Source of the DNA: Thermoplasmata archaeon
Lineage (GTDB): Archaea; Thermoplasmatota; DTKX01; VGTL01
DNA length: 64,000 nt
Assembly (NCBI GenBank): GCA_038851035.1
Contig: JAWCLH010000002.1
Coordinates: 1 to 64,000, forward strand
Reading direction: 5' to 3'
Shown here: piece after piece, positions 18,067 through 28,666 of the stretch
How positions within the stretch are numbered: position 1 is the first letter of the stretch
Layout of the letters: each line of letters begins with the position of its first letter
Translations under genes and position numbers: made by a program
Notes under the pieces: generated by a model
The model's database searches: none
Told to the model about the DNA's origin: nothing
Seen by the model: only the letters and a program-made list of their open reading frames with translations

Positions 18067-19506
18067 TCACTCCCTCCACTCCCTTCCATCCCTCCGTGCG
18101 CCGAGCTGGTCGAGGGCCGGGTTGAGCCTCAGGCCCACGACGCCGCCGATGACCAGTGCTGCGCCGGTGAAGAAGGCCGCGGGGTAGCCCGCTAGCTGGG
18201 CAACGCCCCCGCCGGCGAGCGCTCCAACGATACCACCCAATGAAACAATGGCATTGAAAAGGCCGAGGTTCTCGCCTCGGGCCCATCCGGGGGCGCACCT
18301 GGAAACGATGGTTGTGGACGAGACGCTGACGAATGCCCAGAAGAATCCCGCGCCGACTTGCATCGAGAGCAGAAGGCCTATCAGGAGGAGGTAGGGGATC
18401 TGGGGTCCGGAAGCGATGAGGAGGGCAATAAACCCGAAGCCTGTAAATATCCCCGTCCGGATGATGTTTGCTGCGATCAGAACCCTTCTTTCCCCGAACT
18501 CCGGTATGAGCCTTCCGGCCCGGGAGTACATCAGGGTGGCGGTCACTGATGAGAACAAGTAGAAAATGAAAACCACGAGACCTGAAGCAAGAATTCTCTC
18601 GCTGAGAAAGACTGGAATCGGTGTGTAGACCGTCTGGAACCCAGAGAAGAGAAATAAGATTGTGACATAATAGAACCTGAGAGCCCGTGGGATGGTCTCC
18701 CCCACAGAATGGACCCGGTGCATGGCGTCATGATACTTTCTCCTATACATCCAGAGCGGAAGATATCGAGTCCGCTCGACTATTCGGCCCTGAAATATCA
18801 CGAGCTTGTCCACTTTCCTCTGAGTGAATGGTCTGATGGGGGGTTCTCGGATGAGGAGCCAGGCAGCTGCGCCAGAGGCAAGTGATAGGCCGCCGAGGAT
18901 AAGGAAGAGCCATCTCAGGCTCTCACCCGAGGGCATGGACCTGACGCTCAGCTCGAGCCAGAGGCCACCCCCGATAAGCCCTAGAATCCAGCCTATGCCG
19001 CCCAGCTTCGTGAAAATCCCTATCTCGCGGGACCAGCGCCGGGCGTCCATGGTCTCAGTGATGAGAAGCGTCGAGACTGGCACGCTGGCGGCGGCGATAA
19101 GGCCGAGAAGGATGTTTAGGCCCAGGAATTGCTCTATTGTGTCGCTAACGCCCATAAGGAGAAAAAGGACCCCAGTGCCGATGTATCCGACGAGTATGAA
19201 GGGTTTCCTCTTCAGGAGAGCGTCTGAGAGCTCTCCCCACCCGATGGAGGCGGGGACCGAGGCCATGGACGAGGCGGCACTCACGAGCCCGACGTCTGCC
19301 ACACTCCCGCCAAGGACGCCGGTCACGAAGAGCGGGACGAGTGGGCTCGCACCTCCATCGGCGGCGTAGTGGAGACCGTGGGCGTAGTACCAGCTCTGAA
19401 TGGGCGTTCCGGAGGAGCGGTCCCGGCCGCTGGCTGGAGAGGAGGCTCCCGGGTGGGTAGGGGGAAAACTCCCTGCCTTCGAGAAGCGCTTTCTCCCGCT
19501 GGGCAC
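18067..19506 (-). CDS. major facilitator superfamily transporter
   Basis: 479 residues with about 12 hydrophobic segments in two halves and a charged central loop (residues about 235-275). Typical MFS features are the loop 2-3 region (GELSDALLKRKPFI) and a symmetrical second half (SRAGRLIPEFGERRVLI). The N-terminus has about 40 extra hydrophilic residues. The GTG at 19506 lies 4 nt after the IMPase stop, so it is the third gene of an ahcY-IMPase-MFS operon. The substrate cannot be told; nucleosides, sugars or drug export are all possible. It converges on the Ig-repeat gene, with an 79-nt gap. Confidence 0.88.
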   Translation of the reverse strand: MPSGRKRFSKAGSFPPTHPGASSPASGRDRSSGTPIQSWYYAHGLHYAADGGASPLVPLFVTGVLGGSVADVGLVSAASSMASVPASIGWGELSDALLKRKPFILVGYIGTGVLFLLMGVSDTIEQFLGLNILLGLIAAASVPVSTLLITETMDARRWSREIGIFTKLGGIGWILGLIGGGLWLELSVRSMPSGESLRWLFLILGGLSLASGAAAWLLIREPPIRPFTQRKVDKLVIFQGRIVERTRYLPLWMYRRKYHDAMHRVHSVGETIPRALRFYYVTILFLFSGFQTVYTPIPVFLSERILASGLVVFIFYLFSSVTATLMYSRAGRLIPEFGERRVLIAANIIRTGIFTGFGFIALLIASGPQIPYLLLIGLLLSMQVGAGFFWAFVSVSSTTIVSRCAPGWARGENLGLFNAIVSLGGIVGALAGGGVAQLAGYPAAFFTGAALVIGGVVGLRLNPALDQLGARRDGREWRE

Positions 19507-19510
19507 CCGC

Positions 19511-20320
19511 TCACCCCCACCTGGCCCTCACTACTCTGTCGAGAACACGCCGGTTCGCCGCGGCGATGATGTCGGTCCTGGTGGTCAGGTCCACGCTAAG
19601 GTGGTCAATGGTCCCCCCACTCTCGTCGGTGACGAGGCCCCCCGCCTCCTCGAGAATCAACTTTCCAGCGCACTGGTCAAGCGTTCTGAGGAGGCCCCCC
19701 CGGAAGTCCACCAGCGCGCTCGCAACGCCGGAGGCGACCAGGCAGAAGTCCAGCGCGACGGAGCCCAGGCACCTCACGCGCGCGGTCTGCTCGAGGAGCC
19801 CGCGCGAGACCCTCAGAGCCTTCCTGTGGCCGGGCGAGAGCTCCATCAGAAGGAGCTCTATGGTAGATTGGTTGGAAGCCCTTATCCTCTTTCCATTTTT
19901 AAACGCACCGCCGCCCTTAAAGGCCCAGTACTCGTCGCCGCTGACCAGGTTCCGGACATACCCGACGCGTACGTCAGCCATTCTCGGCTCCAGGGGGGCG
20001 AGGGCGTAGGAGACCGAGAAAAAGGGCACGCCGGCTTTTGCATTAACCGAGCCGTCGAGCGGGTCGGCAATGATACAGACCTCCGGCTCTCCGAAGTCCA
20101 TCACCCCCGCCTCCTCGGAAATGAGGCGGACGTTCCCGGCCCTCCGAACGGTCCCGATGACGAGCTTCTCAAGGGCTCGGTCAAGGAAGACCGTGGTGTC
20201 GCCAGCCGCTCCCCTCCCGAGCTCCCTGCGTCCAGTCTTTGTGCCGTAGAGCCGACCCGCCGCTCGGCCCGCTCTCCTACCGAGCGACCTGAAGACACCA
20301 AGCCACTCCGCGTCCCTCAT
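19511..20320 (-). CDS. inositol-1-monophosphatase / fructose-1,6-bisphosphatase family phosphatase
   Basis: 269 residues with the metal-dependent IMPase/FBPase signature: GDTTVFLD near residue 40, ISEEAG near 68, and DPLDGSVN near 87-94. The third conserved region near the end reads LRTLDQCAGKLILEEAGG, where family members usually have a Trp-Asp pair; Leu-Asp here keeps the metal-binding Asp. Archaeal members hydrolyse inositol-1-phosphate and fructose-1,6-bisphosphate and so serve gluconeogenesis or inositol-lipid synthesis. It sits 29 nt after ahcY and 4 nt before the MFS gene, in one apparent operon. Confidence 0.88.
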   Translation of the reverse strand: MRDAEWLGVFRSLGRRAGRAAGRLYGTKTGRRELGRGAAGDTTVFLDRALEKLVIGTVRRAGNVRLISEEAGVMDFGEPEVCIIADPLDGSVNAKAGVPFFSVSYALAPLEPRMADVRVGYVRNLVSGDEYWAFKGGGAFKNGKRIRASNQSTIELLLMELSPGHRKALRVSRGLLEQTARVRCLGSVALDFCLVASGVASALVDFRGGLLRTLDQCAGKLILEEAGGLVTDESGGTIDHLSVDLTTRTDIIAAANRRVLDRVVRARWG

Positions 20321-20349
20321 CCGGAGGTCCTCCTGCCGGGCTCGACTCC

Positions 20350-21693
<1,344 letters not shown>

Positions 21694-22893
21694 ATGATAG
21701 CTCGAATGGAGGACCCTTCTGAGGAGCACCTCCGGCTGGGGAGGAAGGCCCACGAAGATGGTCGAATCGAGGAGGCGCTGGCCCACTACGACACCGCCCT
21801 CGCCCTCGACCCCGCGTTCGTCGAGGCATTCTACAGCAAGGGCCACGCCCTCGGCTACTTGCAGAGGTGGGAAGAGGCACTGGAGTGCTTCGAGAGGGCG
21901 CTGGAGCTTGACAGGCTACACGTGGGCGCCTGGTTCTTCAAGGCCATTGTTTTAGAGAAGCTTGGTAGGAAGGACGAGGCGCTCATGGCTTATGAAGAGG
22001 CCCTGAGGCTGGAGCCGCGCGCCCCTGAGATATGGTCGGCCAAGGGGGCCCTTTTGGGCGAGATGGGTCGGGACGAGGAGGCCGTCCACTGCTTCGGTGC
22101 CGCGATTGATATCAAGCCGACGGACGAGACCACCTGGTATAATAAAGGCGTCTCTTTGAGCAAACTCGGAAGAATCGAGGAGGCGCTGAAGGCTTTCGAG
22201 ACCGCTCTGGCACTCAAGGAGGACTTCCCGCTGGCCTGGTACAACGCGGGCATCCTGCGCTGGCGGCTCGGAAGGCCCGGGGAGGCGCTCAGGGCCTTCA
22301 ACGCCGCACTGGGCACCAACCCCCGCTTCGTCCAGGCATTCATTGGCAGGGCCTCCATTCTCGAGGAGCTCGGCAGGGAGGGGGAGGCGCTGGAAAACCT
22401 CGAGAGGGCTCTGGAACTCGAGCCCACGAACTCTGAGGCTTGGAATAATAAGGGGGCACTGCTCTGGATGACCGGTAGGCAGGAAGAGGCGATGGAGTGC
22501 TTCAACAGGGCGGTCGAACTTGACCCCCGGAACGGCCGCGCGTGGTTCAACCGGGGCAACGCCTTCGGACGTAGGGGAATGCCAGAGAGAGCGGTCGAGT
22601 GCTTTGACCGGGCGCTGGAGCTGGAGCCTCGTGACGAGCAGATATGGTTCAGCAAGGGCGTCGCGCTCGACGACATGGACAGACCCCTTGAGGCCCTGAG
22701 GTGCTTCGACGAGGCGCTGGCCCTCAACCCGAAATACGCCGATGCATGGCACAATCTTGGCATCGTCATGGCGGAGCTGGGGCGAAACGCGGAGGCTCTG
22801 AAGGCCTTTGAGAGGGCCTTGGAACTCAATCCGGGCTACGGACCGGCGCTGGAGGCCCGGAGAATACTGCTCGAAGAGACAGAGAGACGATGA
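21694..22893 (+). CDS. tetratricopeptide repeat protein (11 TPRs)
   Basis: 399 residues that are almost entirely TPR: 11 consecutive 34-residue units with the usual small/large pattern (W.NKG..L..LGR.EEAL.CFDRALEL.P). There is no signal peptide, membrane segment or catalytic domain. Such solenoids act as protein-binding scaffolds; the partner is unknown. Starts at 21694 and 21706 are both possible. The TGA at the end overlaps an ATG (22890) that is in frame with the next gene, but that gene more likely starts at 22941. Confidence 0.9.
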   Translation: MIARMEDPSEEHLRLGRKAHEDGRIEEALAHYDTALALDPAFVEAFYSKGHALGYLQRWEEALECFERALELDRLHVGAWFFKAIVLEKLGRKDEALMAYEEALRLEPRAPEIWSAKGALLGEMGRDEEAVHCFGAAIDIKPTDETTWYNKGVSLSKLGRIEEALKAFETALALKEDFPLAWYNAGILRWRLGRPGEALRAFNAALGTNPRFVQAFIGRASILEELGREGEALENLERALELEPTNSEAWNNKGALLWMTGRQEEAMECFNRAVELDPRNGRAWFNRGNAFGRRGMPERAVECFDRALELEPRDEQIWFSKGVALDDMDRPLEALRCFDEALALNPKYADAWHNLGIVMAELGRNAEALKAFERALELNPGYGPALEARRILLEETERR

Positions 22894-22940
22894 CCGGCCG
22901 GAGCACCAAAAATTATATTTTAAGGAGGGAAAATGGTCTG

Positions 22941-25900
22941 ATGATGATTGGACCGCGGGCATCCCTTATGGTGGTGGTGCTCCTTGCGCTTCCCATGCTT
23001 GTGGGGCTCCCGCCATTCCAGGTTTCCGGGGCCGGGGCGAATCTGACGCCGACCACCTCCACAGAATTCCCCATAGATTCTAAGAAGTCGGGGGAGCCGC
23101 GGTTCCCGAGCCCACCCACCGAGGAGCATGTGAGGACCCCAGTCGCTTGTCTCTCCGAGGGGTTCTGGAACAACCTTCCTGGGGTGCTGGATGCTCGAAA
23201 GTTTCATCTGTGGGTCTCGGCAACGCCATTGGTGAGAATGGGAATAATTGAGATTGGGGAGGGAGGAGAGGGGGGCGGGAGCGGGAGAGCGATGGAGCTC
23301 ATGTTCGTCGGTGCTCATTGCAAAATATACGTCGACAGCAGCTGCAGACCCTATCCATCGGAGTCGACGGTGGAGCTCCTGGCCGCGGAGTTCGACGAGA
23401 GGATATGGCCCAATGTAACCGAAGTCTTCGGGACGGTGCTGTTCAACTACATCGACATAAATCTCGTCAACATCGATGGACCGTATGGCATCGGCGGCTA
23501 CTTCACCCCGGTTGACCCGGACGCGGTCTACATAGACTGTGCTGATGTTAATTCCTGGGGTTATCAGATTGCAGCCCACGAGTTCCAGCACCTGATTCAC
23601 AACCAGAAGGATCCTGACGAGGAGCTTTGGATCAACGAGGGCTGCGCCGACATGGCGATTGCCGTAGTGTACGGTGGGGAGGATGGGACCCTAGTGGGGC
23701 ACATCGACGCTTTCGAGAACCGGCCGGACAACGACCTAACGGTCTTCAAGAACGAGATGTACGACTACGGCTCAGCCTATGCCTTCGTCCAGTACTTCTG
23801 GGACCATTTCGGTGGAAGGGAGGCCGTACGCGCCCTTGTTGCAGAGAGGGACAATGGAATTCTAGGCGTGAACAGTGTTCTGAGCGCTCTGGGCTATTCA
23901 AAGCGATTTGACCAAGTCTTCAGGGAGTGGTGTGTAGCCAACCGCGTCAATAACATCTCAATTGCCGATGGACAGTACGGCTACTCCCGGCTGAGCATAA
24001 GGGTCAACTTAGCGGGCGACCACTCGAGCCTTCCTATCTGCGCAACCGGCGAGGTTCAACGCTGGGCTTCGGACTGCTACCGCTTCCGGGGGGGCAACGG
24101 CCTCGACCTGCTGGTCGAGTTCTACACCATTTCGGGCCAGTACGCGCCCATCCTTTATGGACAGGGCCGGGAGGCCACAGAGCCTGCTGTGATCGACGTC
24201 CCGCTGGATTCAAACGGATGCGGCTCTGCCCTTCTGCGAGCGTTCGGCAGGAGTTACTCTGAGGCGCTTCTGTTCACGCCCGCCCAAGCCGGCGGGAGCT
24301 ATACCTACATGGCCCGGATGGTGGACCTCACCCCGCCCGTGACCGCTTGCTTTGTCCTCCCACCGGAACCCAATGGTCTCGAGGGCTGGTACGTGACCAT
24401 ACCCCGGATAACCTTGAGCAGCAGCGAGGACGGGTCGAGAATCTTCTACAGGTGGGACGGGTCGGATGAGATGGAGTATCACTCCCCAATCGAGGCCCCA
24501 GAGGGCAAGCATATTCTGTGGTTCCGCTCGATTGACCCGGCTGGGAACGCTGAGGAATGGAGGAGCTTCGAGTTAAAGGTTGACACGAAACCACCGGAGA
24601 CGCTCTTTACAATCTACCCTCCCTCCCCTGACGGCGAGAACGGGTGGTATACGACGAGTCCGACAGTGACCCTTTTTTCCGAGGAGAGCGCCTGCGTTCA
24701 TTACTCGTGGGATGGTGGAGAAACCGAGAACTACACAGGTCCCCTACTAGCGCCCGAGGGCAGGCACCGGCTGGAGTTCTTCGCAATCGACAGGGCGGGC
24801 AACGAGGGTCCGTCGAGAACTCTGGAGCTGCAGGTCGACACAATAGCGCCGGCTGCGATGGCGTGTCTGTCTCCCTCCAGCCCCGATGGCGTCGGAGGAT
24901 GGTATATCACCCAGCCCACGCTCACCCTCCTGTCGGAGGAGGTCGGCGCCCGGCTTTTCTTCGCATTGGACGGAGGCAGGGAATCCCCCTATGTCGCTCC
25001 CTTTAAAATACAGGATGGAGTGCATAGGGTGACTTTTAGAGCGAGGGACCAGGCAGGCAATTTGGGTCCCATGCAGGAGTTGGTGGTTCGTGTAGACAGC
25101 CAGCCCCCCCAGACCACAATCGTGGTGGAGCCTAGGTTTCCGGACGGGAGAGGGGGGTGGTACAGAACGCGCCCGACCGTAACACTGCTGGTCGAGGACG
25201 CCGACCCTGGGGCCGTGATTTATTACTCTTGGGACGGCGGTGAGATGAGACAGTATTACGGACCACTGAAGCCACCTGAAGGCATCCACACTCTCCGGTT
25301 CTTCGCTAAGGACACGCGCGGCAACACAGGTCCCGAAGGCACGAAGGTGTTTAGCGTAGACATAAGACCTCCCGTGACCACGCTCAACATTTATCCGCAG
25401 GATCTCGGGTTGGAGTGGTATCACGGCGCGCCACAGCTCATATTCAACACTGAAGAGGGGGCCGAGGTGTGGTACTGGTGGGACGGCGGTCTCCCGATGC
25501 TCTATACCGGGCCCCTAACACCCCCAGAGGGTGAGCACGTGCTGGGATACATGGCGAGGGACGCGGCAGGGAACGAGGAGAGGTCGAGGAGCAGGGAGTT
25601 CAGGGTGGACCTTGGACCGCCCGTGGCCGCGCTCTCACTATCTCCGCGCTCGATGATTTTGGGGGATGTGCTGAGTCTCGACGCCTCCGGCTCATTCGAC
25701 TCAAACGGTTTAGAAACCTATTTTTTTGACTTCGGGGACGGAACAAGGAAGTCAAGCCAGAGCCCAAGGGTGGAGCACCAGTACGAGGCCCCGGGCAATT
25801 TCACCGTCACGCTCAGGGTCAGGGATCTCAGCGGTGTCTGGAGCGAGCCTGTGTTTGTTAACGTAACTGTAGCACTTCCCCCTAGAGCGCCACCCCCGGG

Positions 25901-26003
25901 AGCTAGTGGAAAGGCCCTCTCGATTCAACCAATGCATCTCCTGGTGCTCGCTCCTCTCGTAATCGCCCCCATCGCCGCCGCGGCCCTCCTGCGGAGGCGC
26001 TAG
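22941..26003 (+). CDS. membrane-anchored surface zinc metallopeptidase with five repeat domains and PKD
   Basis: About 1020 residues. After a signal peptide (LMVVVLLALPMLVGL) and about 180 residues, the sequence shows HEFQHLIH and then LWINEGCADMA. This is an HExxH zinc site with a downstream Glu, as in gluzincin-type secreted peptidases. Five repeats of about 90 residues follow (pattern DG..GWY...P.VTL.SE......Y.WDGG....Y.GP...PEG.H.L.F.A.D.AGN, then VD..PP), resembling beta-sandwich domains of secreted hydrolases. A PKD domain (YFFDFGDGT) and a C-terminal membrane anchor ending RRR complete it. The ATG at 22941 is chosen because AAGGAGGG lies at 22922-22929 and the signal peptide begins there; the in-frame ATG at 22890 adds 17 polar residues. 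Confidence 0.82.
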   Translation: MMIGPRASLMVVVLLALPMLVGLPPFQVSGAGANLTPTTSTEFPIDSKKSGEPRFPSPPTEEHVRTPVACLSEGFWNNLPGVLDARKFHLWVSATPLVRMGIIEIGEGGEGGGSGRAMELMFVGAHCKIYVDSSCRPYPSESTVELLAAEFDERIWPNVTEVFGTVLFNYIDINLVNIDGPYGIGGYFTPVDPDAVYIDCADVNSWGYQIAAHEFQHLIHNQKDPDEELWINEGCADMAIAVVYGGEDGTLVGHIDAFENRPDNDLTVFKNEMYDYGSAYAFVQYFWDHFGGREAVRALVAERDNGILGVNSVLSALGYSKRFDQVFREWCVANRVNNISIADGQYGYSRLSIRVNLAGDHSSLPICATGEVQRWASDCYRFRGGNGLDLLVEFYTISGQYAPILYGQGREATEPAVIDVPLDSNGCGSALLRAFGRSYSEALLFTPAQAGGSYTYMARMVDLTPPVTACFVLPPEPNGLEGWYVTIPRITLSSSEDGSRIFYRWDGSDEMEYHSPIEAPEGKHILWFRSIDPAGNAEEWRSFELKVDTKPPETLFTIYPPSPDGENGWYTTSPTVTLFSEESACVHYSWDGGETENYTGPLLAPEGRHRLEFFAIDRAGNEGPSRTLELQVDTIAPAAMACLSPSSPDGVGGWYITQPTLTLLSEEVGARLFFALDGGRESPYVAPFKIQDGVHRVTFRARDQAGNLGPMQELVVRVDSQPPQTTIVVEPRFPDGRGGWYRTRPTVTLLVEDADPGAVIYYSWDGGEMRQYYGPLKPPEGIHTLRFFAKDTRGNTGPEGTKVFSVDIRPPVTTLNIYPQDLGLEWYHGAPQLIFNTEEGAEVWYWWDGGLPMLYTGPLTPPEGEHVLGYMARDAAGNEERSRSREFRVDLGPPVAALSLSPRSMILGDVLSLDASGSFDSNGLETYFFDFGDGTRKSSQSPRVEHQYEAPGNFTVTLRVRDLSGVWSEPVFVNVTVALPPRAPPPGASGKALSIQPMHLLVLAPLVIAPIAAAALLRRR

Positions 26004-26011
26004 TTTTAAAG
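26003..26011 (+). promoter_or_regulatory. TATA element for the MBL-fold gene
   Basis: GTTTTAAAG, centred about 28 nt before the GTG at 26035, directly after the stop of the metallopeptidase gene. The spacing implies a leaderless mRNA. Confidence 0.45.
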
Positions 26012-26034
26012 CCCGCATCGGCCTTTACAACTCC

Positions 26035-26925
26035 GTGTCCGGGCAGATATCGAAACTCACCTTTCTCGGGACGGGCGGGGGCAGGTTCGCCTGCATCCTC
26101 CAGGCCCGCGCGACGGGCGGGCTCTACCTCCAGCTGGAAAGGCCGGAGCCCGGCGAGAGGGCGAGGTTCCATATAGACCCGGGGCCCGGCGCGCTGGTCC
26201 GGATGCTCTCGAAAGGCCTCGACCCCCTGAGAACGGACGCCATTCTCGTCTCCCATTGCCACCCCGACCACTACGCCGACGCCGAGATTCTCATCGAGGG
26301 AATGACCCGGGGCGGAAGGGAGAGGGCGGGCGCCTTCTTGGCGAGCCGAAGCGTGATCAACGGGGTAGAGGGATACGGGCCAGCGATATCGAAGTACCAC
26401 CGCGAGAGGCCGCGAATCGTTAGGGCCCTTTCGGCGGGGGAGAGCGCCACGATAATGGGCATTGAGATCAGGGCCACTCCCTCAGCTCACTCTGACCCGA
26501 GCTCTGTCGGCTTCAGGCTCAGCACTCCGCGCGGAGTCCTTGGGTATCTGAGCGACACAGCGCTCTCAGATGAGGTTACGGAGGCGCACAAGGGGAGCCG
26601 CGTCCTGATTCTCCCCGTTACCAGCCCTCTCGGGCGAAGAATTCCCCATCATCTGAATGTAGAGGACGCAGCAAGAATATGCGAGGCCGTGAGACCGGAA
26701 CTCGCCCTCCTCACCCACTTTGGAATGAGGGTGATTTGTGAGGGGCCAGCTCTCGCCGCAGAGGAGGTCCAGAGGAGAAGCGGGGTGGCGGCTTTGGCGG
26801 CTGAGGACGGGATGGAGGTGGAAATGGGCGACACAATAAGATTGTTGGAGAATTCCCCTCCCGCCCCTCCCCTGAACTCTGAAGGACTCTCGCGGGCAGA
26901 CAAATGGTTTGAAGGAGCGGTCTGA
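26035..26925 (+). CDS. metallo-beta-lactamase fold hydrolase
   Basis: 296 residues. The MBL metal motif SHCHPDHYADAE gives H74, H76, D78 and H79. Further ligands are likely the His in SAHSDPSS, the Asp in YLSDTA and the His in LLTHFGMR. The N-terminal LTFLGTGGGRF resembles the RNase Z/PhnP-like branch of MBL proteins that cut phosphodiesters. There is no recognisable tRNA-binding exosite, so tRNase Z cannot be claimed. The GTG start lies about 25 nt after a TATA element. A single gene between the surface peptidase and the convergent cupin. Confidence 0.85.
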   Translation: MSGQISKLTFLGTGGGRFACILQARATGGLYLQLERPEPGERARFHIDPGPGALVRMLSKGLDPLRTDAILVSHCHPDHYADAEILIEGMTRGGRERAGAFLASRSVINGVEGYGPAISKYHRERPRIVRALSAGESATIMGIEIRATPSAHSDPSSVGFRLSTPRGVLGYLSDTALSDEVTEAHKGSRVLILPVTSPLGRRIPHHLNVEDAARICEAVRPELALLTHFGMRVICEGPALAAEEVQRRSGVAALAAEDGMEVEMGDTIRLLENSPPAPPLNSEGLSRADKWFEGAV

Positions 26926-26979
26926 AAGCTTTTCCGCGCGCTGAGGGGATGCCATCGGTCGCCGAATATGGTAGTGACA

Positions 26980-27327
26980 TCATCTCTTCTGGAGGGGGAT
27001 GAGGCAGATGAAGAAAAAGGTCTCCTCTCCATCATTCAGAAACTGGTGTCTCTCGCCGGCCGGGATGAAGAGCACATCACCGGGCTGAAGGGGCAGCGTT
27101 TCTTTCCCTGTCACTAAATTCCCCTTTCCTTCCAATATAAAAACCTCGTGCTCGTAGTCATGGGCGTGGAGGGGAGTCCTTCCCCCCCGCGCCAGCTCGA
27201 ACACGCGCATCGCGAAATTTCGCGCACCCCTCCTCTCATCAATGAGCCACCGAATTCTCACCCCGGTCGCTCCTTCCGTCTCCACGGCCTCCGCCTTCAC
27301 GTCCCTCCAGCGAAATTTATGAATCAT
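26980..27327 (-). CDS. single-domain cupin
   Basis: 115 residues, a lone cupin barrel. Motif 1 is PLHAHDYEHEVFILEGKG (metal ligands H54, H56, E61). Motif 2 is GDVLFIPAGERHQFLN (H94). The metal site is complete. Small cupins of this type bind a metal and a small molecule, or are isomerases or dioxygenases; the substrate cannot be told. The ATG at 27327 lies about 25 nt after a minus-strand TATA-like AATTATATGG, so the mRNA may be leaderless. It converges with the MBL gene. Confidence 0.88.
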   Translation of the reverse strand: MIHKFRWRDVKAEAVETEGATGVRIRWLIDERRGARNFAMRVFELARGGRTPLHAHDYEHEVFILEGKGNLVTGKETLPLQPGDVLFIPAGERHQFLNDGEETFFFICLIPLQKR

Positions 27328-27585
27328 GGTTGGAGGGTATGGTCTCCACCATATAATTACTCTAACGCGGCTCTGAGCAACAAGAACGTGCGGTGGCCTC
27401 TGTTTATGGAACAGGATAGGAACGGAGTCAGCTCAAATTGCGGAGGGGCTAGAATAAGTCGTTATGCCACTGGTATTCTTGTGGAGCAGAGAAGCAGCCG
27501 GGCGGGGTGTGGTCACTGATATTGGAGGAACTCAGAGGGGGCTATCTCCTGATGGATTTCTCCTGTTCGCGATGGGGGGTAATAT
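27328..27585. other. intergenic gap with cupin promoter only
   Basis: 258 nt between the cupin start and the end of the CARDB protein gene. Apart from the minus-strand TATA-like element near 27350-27360 I see no gene, RNA fold or repeat. Confidence 0.5.
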
Positions 27586-28638
27586 TTAGAGCCGGATGGT
27601 TCGCCGCTTGGTGAGCGGGTGGGGGCGGACCCGCCTTTGGGGCCTCCTCCGGCGCTCTTCCAAAAATGAGCGAAACCCCTTCCTGTACCTGAGCACCAGC
27701 GCTCCAGCAAGCACGAGGGCGAGTGTTATCGCCGAGAGATACGGTATCCAGTCCCTGTAGTTCACCCCGACAGAGACATGTACGACGCGACTGTCCCTGA
27801 CGATGGCTGTGGAAAGGTTTCCCCATGCTTCCGGTCCCGCGTCCCAAGCCTCGATGACGAAATTGTGTTCGCCGAGGCTCGCCACCCATCTCACGGTGAC
27901 GAGCAGAAACCTGCCCGCTTCCAACCGCACCGTCGAGTTCTCATCGAGAGACCGCCCCTCTACAATGACCCGGAGCGGGCGCCCGTCGATGCTCGCGCGT
28001 GCGCCGAAGAAGCTGCCTCCGTTGCCCGTGTTCCTGACCATTGCTGTGAGCTGGACAACCTCCCTTTCTACAGGTGAGTTGGAGGAGAGGGTCACGTTCT
28101 CCAACCTTATTCCATGCCATTGCCTTATCGTGAGCGATATCAGGAGGAAATCCGTGACGGCCGGGTTCTGTTCGCACTGAGCATCTATTCTCAGTGATGC
28201 CACAAGCGATGAAGACGTCTCCGGGGGAAGAAAGACCTTGACCGCCACACTCGAGGACTCCTGCGGCAGGAGCAGACCGGTCCTAGTGGGGTTGAGCTCC
28301 ACGCTTCCGCCGAGGTTTATGGTGGCGGCCAGCCTCACGCTGCCGGGGGAGGTCCCGTTATTTCTCACCGTCACGGTTAGGAAAGCACTGGGCTTGGTCG
28401 GGTCCGAGACATTAGCCTCGTAGGTGTTTCTTTCTGAGACAATATCGAAGTCGAGGAGAATTCCCCTCCCGCCAGGGGAGAAAAGGGGGAGCAGTCCGGA
28501 GGGTGGGAATCTAGCGTTCCAAAGCCCTAGCATTTCAGGGGAGGCCACGAGGGCTTCCGGGGTTGCCGGTTCGAACCCCATCAGGCCACCCAGTTGCGAA
28601 AGAAGGAGTGCGGCAGGGACTAGTGCCTCGAGATTCAT
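27586..28638 (-). CDS. membrane-anchored protein with CARDB/NEW3-type beta domains
   Basis: 350 residues: a signal-like N-terminus (LVPAALLLSQLGGLMGF), two beta-sandwich domains of the CARDB/NEW3 type (TVTVRNNGTSPGSV; QLTAMVRNTGNGGSFFGARA), a membrane segment (IPYLSAITLALVLAGALVL) and a short strongly basic cytoplasmic tail with RRRR runs. No enzyme domain is seen. Such domains assemble stalks or bind other surface proteins. It lies downstream of endA on the same strand with a 28-nt gap, so the two may share a transcript although their roles look unrelated. Confidence 0.8.
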   Translation of the reverse strand: MNLEALVPAALLLSQLGGLMGFEPATPEALVASPEMLGLWNARFPPSGLLPLFSPGGRGILLDFDIVSERNTYEANVSDPTKPSAFLTVTVRNNGTSPGSVRLAATINLGGSVELNPTRTGLLLPQESSSVAVKVFLPPETSSSLVASLRIDAQCEQNPAVTDFLLISLTIRQWHGIRLENVTLSSNSPVEREVVQLTAMVRNTGNGGSFFGARASIDGRPLRVIVEGRSLDENSTVRLEAGRFLLVTVRWVASLGEHNFVIEAWDAGPEAWGNLSTAIVRDSRVVHVSVGVNYRDWIPYLSAITLALVLAGALVLRYRKGFRSFLEERRRRPQRRVRPHPLTKRRTIRL

Positions 28639-28666
28639 AATGATTTCTCCATATCAGATGCAATTC

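Noticed and set aside
28561-28590. GGTTCGAACCCC-like T-arm sequence
   Set aside because: It resembles a tRNA T-loop, but no acceptor, D or anticodon stems pair around it and it lies inside the CARDB protein reading frame.
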